In this document: one piece after another, positions 55,809-61,174 of the stretch
How positions within the stretch are numbered: position 1 is the stretch's first letter
How the letters are laid out: every line of letters starts with the position of its first letter
Source of the DNA: Candidatus Margulisiibacteriota bacterium
GTDB taxonomy: Bacteria; Margulisbacteria; WOR-1; JAKLHX01; JBAZKV01
Length of the DNA stretch: 61,174 bases
Direction of reading: 5' to 3'
Assembly: GCA_041650635.1 (NCBI GenBank)
Contig: JBAZKV010000009.1
Span: 1-61,174, forward strand
The notes under the pieces: model-generated
What the model saw: the letters and a program-made list of their open reading frames with translations, nothing else
Told to the model about the DNA's origin: nothing
Database searches by the model: none
Made by a program: the position numbers and the translations under genes

Positions 55809-57179
55809 ATGAGATCTCTCAAATTGGCCGTTGTTATGCTGGCTGTTTCTATCCTGGGGTTTGGCTGCGGAGGCGGAACTTCCGGGAAAAGCGCTCCGGT
55901 GCCCGCCGGAGGATCCGATGCCGGAAGCACTGTAGTTAATATGTGGGTAATGCCCAACAGCCTGGAGCCGGTAAAGGATATAGAAGCTCTTCTTGCGGAA
56001 TTTGAAAAAGAGAACCCGGGCATAAAAGTAAAGATCACTTCTGTTGATTGGGGCTCTGCCTGGACCAAGATAACCACTGCCGCTACTTCCGGCGACACCC
56101 CCGACATAGTTCAGCTGGGCAGCACCTGGGTAGGGGCCATATCTGCAATGGGAGCCCTTGTAGACCTCAAGGATAAAGTATCGGAAATAGGCGGGGAGGC
56201 CGCTTTTCTGCCTGTGGCATGGGTATCTTCGGGGCTTGAGGGCGGCAAAGCCGTCACTTCCATCCCCTGGTTCGTAGACTGCAGGGCTCTATACTACAGG
56301 TCCGATGTCTTAAAAAAGGCCGGAGTTCCGGAAGGCGGTCTTGCTGAGTGGGCAGGTTTTGAGAGCACGCTTAATAAGATAAAGGAGTCGGACATAGAAA
56401 TAGACGGCATCAAAGTTGTCCCGCTCGGTATACCGGGAAAGAACGACTGGAATGTCATCCACAACATAGCCCCGTGGATCTGGGGCGCGGGAGGTGACTT
56501 CCTTTCCAAGGACAGAAAGACTTCTGTCATCAATTCACAGGCCGCAGTTGACGGCATGATGTACTATGTGGGGCTGGTCAAAAAAGGCCTGGTGCCTCTT
56601 GATGCTCTTGAGTTAAATACAGCGCAGGTAAGCAGCAATTTTAACAACGGTTCCTATTCTATGTACTTTGACGGCCCTTATGAGGTAAAAACGCTGACCA
56701 TGCCGGCGGAACAGGGCGGGACAGCCGGCTCCATCACTTCAAGGAACTTTGCTATAGCGCCTTATCCTGCAGGCCCCAAGGGAAGATTTGCTTTTGTTGG
56801 AGGCAGCAACCTTGCCATCTTTAAGTCGGCAAAGAACAAAGAAGCGGCCTGGCAGGTCATCAAGTTCCTGTCCGGCAACAAGAGCCAGGTTACCTATGCC
56901 AAGTCCACCGGATTCTTGCCTTCGGTTAAAACTGCGTTCGAAGACCCGTATTTTTCCAACGACCCTTACAGAAAGGTCTTTAAGGAGGCTGTCAACTACG
57001 GCAGGACCTATCCCTGCGTTTCTTCGTGGGGGATAATTGAGCCGATACTCGTCAGAAGGCTCGGGATACTTTGGGACCATGTGCTTGTAACGGGCGACGC
57101 GGACCTTAAAAAAGTGATAAAATCCGACCTTGATGCCGCGGCGAAAGAGATCAATCAGGTCCTGAGTTCCAGAAAATAG
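55809..57179 (+). CDS. ABC sugar transporter solute-binding lipoprotein (family 1)
   Basis: 456 residues from ATG 55809. Lipoprotein signal: MRSLKLAVVMLAVSILGFGC with Cys20 followed by GGG. The body is an extracellular solute-binding protein of the maltose/sn-glycerol-phosphate cluster: VNMWVMPNSLEPVKDIEALLAEFEKENPGIKV, TPDIVQLGSTW, the FAFVGGSNLAIFKSAKNKEAAWQVIKFLSG stretch typical of MalE-like proteins. No permease or ATPase gene is adjacent; glmS follows immediately. The ligand is probably an oligosaccharide. In-frame start codons upstream (55761) lie before or within the promoter and are rejected. Confidence 0.9.
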   Translation: MRSLKLAVVMLAVSILGFGCGGGTSGKSAPVPAGGSDAGSTVVNMWVMPNSLEPVKDIEALLAEFEKENPGIKVKITSVDWGSAWTKITTAATSGDTPDIVQLGSTWVGAISAMGALVDLKDKVSEIGGEAAFLPVAWVSSGLEGGKAVTSIPWFVDCRALYYRSDVLKKAGVPEGGLAEWAGFESTLNKIKESDIEIDGIKVVPLGIPGKNDWNVIHNIAPWIWGAGGDFLSKDRKTSVINSQAAVDGMMYYVGLVKKGLVPLDALELNTAQVSSNFNNGSYSMYFDGPYEVKTLTMPAEQGGTAGSITSRNFAIAPYPAGPKGRFAFVGGSNLAIFKSAKNKEAAWQVIKFLSGNKSQVTYAKSTGFLPSVKTAFEDPYFSNDPYRKVFKEAVNYGRTYPCVSSWGIIEPILVRRLGILWDHVLVTGDADLKKVIKSDLDAAAKEINQVLSSRK

Positions 57180-57185
57180 GCCCAG

Positions 57186-59012
57186 ATGTGCGGCATCTTC
57201 GGATATATAGGAAGCAAGGAAGCCGCCCCTATAGTCATTGAGGGGCTTAAAAAGCTTGAATACAGAGGCTATGACTCGGCCGGTATCGCGGTCGTTTCTT
57301 CAAATAGCCTTAAGAACGTAAAAGCCCTTGGCAAGATAGCGGAGCTCGAAAAGCTCATGTCAAATGTGAGCTTAAAAGGCCGCTGCGCCATTGGGCACAC
57401 CAGATGGGCCACCCACGGGAGGCCGTCAAAAGAGAACGCTCATCCCCACCTCGACTGCAAAAACCGGATCGCCGTGGTCCACAACGGCATCATCGAGAAT
57501 TTTGAAGAATTGAAAAGGGTCCTGCAGGAAGCGGGCCACAAATTTCTTTCCCAGACGGATACGGAAGTCCTTGCGCATCTTATAGAGGACAACCTGTCGG
57601 AGGGGCTGCTCGAGGCCGTAAGAAAAGCGGTCCAAAAGGTAAAAGGCTCTTGCGCGATAGCCGTGGTCTCAAAAAAAGAGCCGGACAGGATCGTGGTCGC
57701 CAGAAAAGGCAGCCCGCTGATAATCGGCATCGGCAAAGGGGAATACTTTATTTCTTCCGATATTCCCGCCATAGTCAAGCACACTTCAAGGATCATCACT
57801 CTTGAGGACGGGGATATTGCCCTGGTAAAGAGCAGAGGTGTTGATGTGTTCCGCATTTCCGGAGAAAAAGCCGACAGAAAAAAAACTTTGATATCCTGGG
57901 ACCCCGTATCTGCCGAAAAGGGCGGGTATTCACATTTTATGCTCAAGGAGATACACGAACAGCCCAAAGCGGTAATAGACACTGTCGACAGCCTGGTGGA
58001 CAGAAGGACCGGCTCTATCTGCCTGAAGGATTTTCCGCTGAGCGACAAACTTTTAAAAAGGTTCAACAGGGTGGTGCTTACCGCCTGCGGCACTTCCTGG
58101 CACGCGGCGCTGATAGGGGAGTACTTTATAGAGCATTATGTAAAACTTCCATCCGAAGTCGAATACGCGGCCGAATTCAGGTACAGAAGCCCCCTGGTCG
58201 ACAATAACACGCTTGTAATTGCGATCAGCCAGTCGGGCGAAACAGCCGATACCCTTGGAGCCATCGAGGAAGCCAGGTCGCGAGGGGCCACGGTAGTTTC
58301 GGTATGCAATGTGCCGGACTCTTCGGTCGTAAGAGGCTCCAATTACACTATCCACACGGTTGCCGGCCCCGAAATAGGGGTTGCCTCCACCAAGGCCTTT
58401 ACCACCCAGATAGCGGTGCTTTACCTCTTCTCGCTTTTTCTGGGCAAAAAAAGGGGTAAGATAACCAAGGCTAAATATCTTAGAAGGCTGAACTCCCTGT
58501 ACGAACTGCCTAATAAAATAGAAAAGGTGCTGTCCTTTGAAAAGGACATCGAAAAAATAGCGGCAAAATACTGCGGCAGCAAGAACGCCCTTTACCTTGG
58601 CAGGGGCGAAGGGTTCCCTGTAGCCCTTGAAGGGGCGCTCAAATTAAAAGAGATCTCCTATATACATGCCGAAGGTTATCCTGCGGCCGAGATGAAGCAC
58701 GGCCCGATAGCCTTGATAGACGAGAATATGCCTGTTGTGGTGCTGGCGCTTGCCGGCAGAAGGTATGACAAGATACTTGGGAATATAGAAGAGGTCAAGG
58801 CAAGGGGAGGAAAAGTTATCGCCCTTGCGACAGAGGGGGACCAGAACCTTAAGAATGTGGATGACATAATATACATCCCAAAAACTTCGGAGGCTCTGTC
58901 TGCCATAGTTGCGGTAGTGCCTCTGCAGCTGTTCGCCTATTACATCGCGCTCAAAAGGGACTGCCATGTGGACCAGCCGAGGAACCTGGCCAAGAGCGTG
59001 ACGGTGGAATAA
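57186..59012 (+). CDS. glmS: Glutamine-fructose-6-phosphate aminotransferase
   Basis: 608 residues, full length. Cys2 nucleophile in MCGIFGYIG, HTRWATHGRPSKENAHPH, QTDTEVLAHLIE in the glutaminase half; two SIS domains with CGTSWHAALIGEYFIE, ISQSGETADTLGA, VASTKAFTTQIAVLY, and the ending QPRNLAKSVTVE. Makes glucosamine-6-phosphate for wall and UDP-GlcNAc, which also feeds the Wbp-type pathway in this window. Six bases after the solute-binding protein gene; no glmS ribozyme is visible in that tiny gap. Confidence 0.97.
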   Translation: MCGIFGYIGSKEAAPIVIEGLKKLEYRGYDSAGIAVVSSNSLKNVKALGKIAELEKLMSNVSLKGRCAIGHTRWATHGRPSKENAHPHLDCKNRIAVVHNGIIENFEELKRVLQEAGHKFLSQTDTEVLAHLIEDNLSEGLLEAVRKAVQKVKGSCAIAVVSKKEPDRIVVARKGSPLIIGIGKGEYFISSDIPAIVKHTSRIITLEDGDIALVKSRGVDVFRISGEKADRKKTLISWDPVSAEKGGYSHFMLKEIHEQPKAVIDTVDSLVDRRTGSICLKDFPLSDKLLKRFNRVVLTACGTSWHAALIGEYFIEHYVKLPSEVEYAAEFRYRSPLVDNNTLVIAISQSGETADTLGAIEEARSRGATVVSVCNVPDSSVVRGSNYTIHTVAGPEIGVASTKAFTTQIAVLYLFSLFLGKKRGKITKAKYLRRLNSLYELPNKIEKVLSFEKDIEKIAAKYCGSKNALYLGRGEGFPVALEGALKLKEISYIHAEGYPAAEMKHGPIALIDENMPVVVLALAGRRYDKILGNIEEVKARGGKVIALATEGDQNLKNVDDIIYIPKTSEALSAIVAVVPLQLFAYYIALKRDCHVDQPRNLAKSVTVE

Positions 59013-59040
59013 AGAACATAAGAAGCGGAAAGGAAGACAG

Positions 59041-61174
59041 ATGAAGTACGGCAAGTTTTCTGACGACGGCAGGGAGTTCATAGTGACCGATCCTAACACC
59101 CCGCGCCCGTGGGGCAATTACCTTACCAACGAGACATACTGCGCGGTCATTTCCCAGACGGCGGGCGGCTACAGCTTTTACAAAGATTCAAAGACGGAAA
59201 GGATGCTTTACTGGACGGGGCAGAATCTTCATCAGGGAAGGCCGGGAAGATATGTGTTTATCCAGGACGAAGAGACCAAGAAGGCTTTTTCCGTTTCGTG
59301 GGAGCCGCTGCGCTCAAAATATGATTCTTTTGAATGCCGCTCCGGGTTCGGGTACCAGATCATCAAGTCAAAAGTAGGCGGCGTAGAGGCTGAGACGACC
59401 TATTTTGTCCCGGCGGACGAGCCCTGCGAGATCTGGAAGGTAAAAGTAAAGAACACCGGTAAAAAGATCCGAAAACTGAACCTGTTCGGCTATCTTGAAT
59501 GGTTCATCGGCAGCGCGGATTATCAGACTTTCTACAATATCTCGATACTCTGGAACCGCGTGCAGTTCGACAAAAAAGCGCAGGCCATCCTTGCAAGAAA
59601 GACCGCCTTTTACGAAGAGTTCAACATAAAGAACAATCCGTATGTGCTTTTCTTTTCTTCTTCGGAAAAGGTCAGCGGGTGGGACTGCAACAAACAGAAC
59701 TTTCTAGGTTACGGCAATACCTGCCAGAACCCGCAGAGCGTATTTAGCGGAAAATGCACGCAGAGCATCTGTGACGGGGAAGAGCCGATAGCGGCGCTGC
59801 AGCACAAACTTACCTTAAAGCCGGGGCAGGAAAAAGAACTGATCTTTGTGCTGGGCCAGACAAAGGGAGAAAAGGACGCGGCAAGGATAATAGAAAGGTT
59901 CAGGGACAGAAAAAATGTGGAAGAGGCATTTAATGCCGCCGTTAAAATGTGGGAAAGCAGGCTTTCTCCGATAAAAGTGGAAACTCCGGACAAGGATTTT
60001 GATGTTCTGGTCAACAACTGGCTCAAGTACCAGCTTTGGATGTGCAACATGTGGAGCAGGTCCCCGTCCTTTTACCACGAAGGGCAGGGAGGGCGAGGTC
60101 TGCGCGACAGCTGTCAGGACGGAGAATCGATCCTGTCCCTTGATGCCGAATACGGGAAAGCAAAACTGCTTAAAGTGGCCTCTCTTACCAGAAGGGACGG
60201 GACAATGGCCCCCGGCTGGTCCGATACCTACGGCCCTTATCAGAACAGGCCTTTTAAGGACCATCCCACATGGCTGACCCCGTCTATAGCCGGCTATGTA
60301 AAAGAAACGGGGGATGTCAACATCCTTAATCAGGAGATACCCTGGTTAAAGGACAAATGGATAGAAGGCGGAACAAAGACCGATCCCCAATGGCACGGGC
60401 CCTCGGCTCCGGACGGGGAAGGGACGCTTTTTGACCACCTGCTTGCCCAGCTCAACTTTACTTATAACGATGTGAGCGTGCACGGCATCCCCAGGGTGGG
60501 AGAGGCGGACTGGAACGATGCCCTTGATATGGCCGGAAGAAAGCAAATTGGGGAAAGCGTCTGGCTTGGGATCGCCCTGGTGAGGGCCCTTAAGATGCTT
60601 GCGGAACTTGCGGGGCTTATTAAAAAGGATGAGATCAAAAAGGACCTCCTTGAAAAAGCCAGGATAATGACAAAAAGGATAAACGAAGCCGGCTGGGACG
60701 GCCAGTGGTATCTTGCCGGCTACAACGACGATCTGGTGCCTTTTGGTTCTTCAAAGAACAAAGAAGGAAAGATCTTTTTGAACTCCCAGTCCTGGGCAAT
60801 TCTTGCCGACCTTGTCCCCCAGGACAGGATAAAGACCATTCTGGATTCCGCGGACAAACACCTGGGAGGTAAATTCGGCTATGCGCTGCTGGCCCCGGCC
60901 TATACAGTTTTTGATCCGGGGCTGGGCAGGATAGCCATGTTTTCCCAGGGCACCAAGGAGAACGCGGCGGTCTTTTGCCACGCGCAGACCTTTATGCTGG
61001 CGGCCCTTGCAAAGCTCGGGCTGGGCAACAAGACCTACGAAGAAATGTGCAAGATAATGCCCAACAAGCAAAAGGACATCTCACTATATAAAGCGGAGCC
61101 CTATGCCTATGCAGAATATCTGATAGGTCCGGACCACCCTTATGCTTACGGCGAAGGGGCCTATACCTGGCTTA
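59041..61174 (+). CDS. GH94 glycoside phosphorylase, 5' part (cut by window end)
   Basis: 711 codons are visible and the frame is still open at the window end. ATG 59041 follows GGAAG. It matches GH94 (cellobiose/chitobiose/cyclic glucan phosphorylases): N-terminal MKYGKFSDDGREFIVTDPNTPRPWGNYLTN, YFSGYLEW-like strand (NLFGYLEWFIG), HEGQGGRGLRDSCQD, and the catalytic acid in VGEADWNDALDMAG. It splits a beta-disaccharide with phosphate. Whether the substrate is cellobiose or N,N'-diacetylchitobiose cannot be decided; the glmS neighbour makes an amino sugar attractive. Same strand as the solute-binding protein and glmS, possibly one operon. Confidence 0.9.
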   Translation, partial: MKYGKFSDDGREFIVTDPNTPRPWGNYLTNETYCAVISQTAGGYSFYKDSKTERMLYWTGQNLHQGRPGRYVFIQDEETKKAFSVSWEPLRSKYDSFECRSGFGYQIIKSKVGGVEAETTYFVPADEPCEIWKVKVKNTGKKIRKLNLFGYLEWFIGSADYQTFYNISILWNRVQFDKKAQAILARKTAFYEEFNIKNNPYVLFFSSSEKVSGWDCNKQNFLGYGNTCQNPQSVFSGKCTQSICDGEEPIAALQHKLTLKPGQEKELIFVLGQTKGEKDAARIIERFRDRKNVEEAFNAAVKMWESRLSPIKVETPDKDFDVLVNNWLKYQLWMCNMWSRSPSFYHEGQGGRGLRDSCQDGESILSLDAEYGKAKLLKVASLTRRDGTMAPGWSDTYGPYQNRPFKDHPTWLTPSIAGYVKETGDVNILNQEIPWLKDKWIEGGTKTDPQWHGPSAPDGEGTLFDHLLAQLNFTYNDVSVHGIPRVGEADWNDALDMAGRKQIGESVWLGIALVRALKMLAELAGLIKKDEIKKDLLEKARIMTKRINEAGWDGQWYLAGYNDDLVPFGSSKNKEGKIFLNSQSWAILADLVPQDRIKTILDSADKHLGGKFGYALLAPAYTVFDPGLGRIAMFSQGTKENAAVFCHAQTFMLAALAKLGLGNKTYEEMCKIMPNKQKDISLYKAEPYAYAEYLIGPDHPYAYGEGAYTWL

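Noticed and set aside
55487..56107. Minus-strand 206-residue open frame
   Set aside because: It is antisense to the 5' end of the binding-protein gene, spans two promoters and has no protein-like features.
57180..57185. glmS ribozyme
   Set aside because: Only six bases separate the upstream stop from glmS, too little for the ribozyme.

Overview
This window is a gene-dense stretch of a bacterial chromosome, with about 65 protein genes, one tRNA and a strong candidate non-coding RNA. It appears to come from an uncultured, anaerobic, diderm bacterium. Evidence for an outer membrane is a PorV/UPF0164-type barrel, a second small barrel with an aromatic C-terminus, and an O-antigen-type polysaccharide locus with flippase and ligase. 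Evidence for anaerobic metabolism is the large number of Fe-S enzymes and ferredoxins, the sulfide-dependent homocysteine pair, class I two-subunit fumarase, GTP-type PEPCK and hydrogenase maturation genes. A Margulisbacteria/Saganbacteria-like or neighbouring candidate-phylum origin would fit, but this is a guess from gene content only; no marker phylogeny was run.

Layout. 0-5.5 kb: 3' end of gyrA, a GerMN protein and a VanZ protein (+), then iscR-iscS-iscU-mnmA-nadA (-), an operon that makes sulfur and Fe-S clusters and two users of them. 5.5-16.6 kb: gpmI, a MidA-like methyltransferase candidate, a PHP-like protein, a PorV-like porin, typA, GTP-PEPCK, and the HcyBio/NIL-ferredoxin pair. 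16.6-21.6 kb: pyrH-frr-ferredoxin-uppS-cdsA-nadC-ychF. 21.8-27.1 kb: tRNA-Tyr, SemiSWEET, rlmB, class III aminotransferase, NifU C-domain, larE, a second cysteine desulfurase, trxA. 27.1-31.5 kb: fumB, a frameshifted foreign-looking gene on the opposite strand, fumA, mdh, icd. 31.6-36.6 kb: a RAYT transposase and hypFCDE. 36.8-48.7 kb: polysaccharide locus with a Wbp-type route to a diacetylated amino-sugar acid. 48.7-53.3 kb: barrel, compact uvrC, rplI, rpsR, two tandem ssb genes, rpsF, ccdA. 53.3-55.3 kb: cysK, thiF, thiS. 55.4-55.7 kb: structured RNA. 55.8-61.2 kb: solute-binding lipoprotein, glmS, and a GH94 phosphorylase cut by the window end.

Three cross-cutting patterns stand out. First, short GC-rich palindromes of related families lie both between genes and, in frame, inside core genes (nadA, larE, mnmA, fumA), and one lies inside a RAYT (REP-associated tyrosine transposase), a plausible mobiliser. 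Second, many operon-leading genes have a TATAAT box placed so that the predicted transcript begins at or within about six bases of the start codon, often with an extended -10 (TGN-TATAAT), which suggests widespread leaderless mRNAs. Third, a roughly 265-nt pseudoknotted RNA with its own consensus promoter and intrinsic terminator sits upstream of thiS and matches no family I recognise. A near-perfect IscR type 1 operator covers the iscR promoter.
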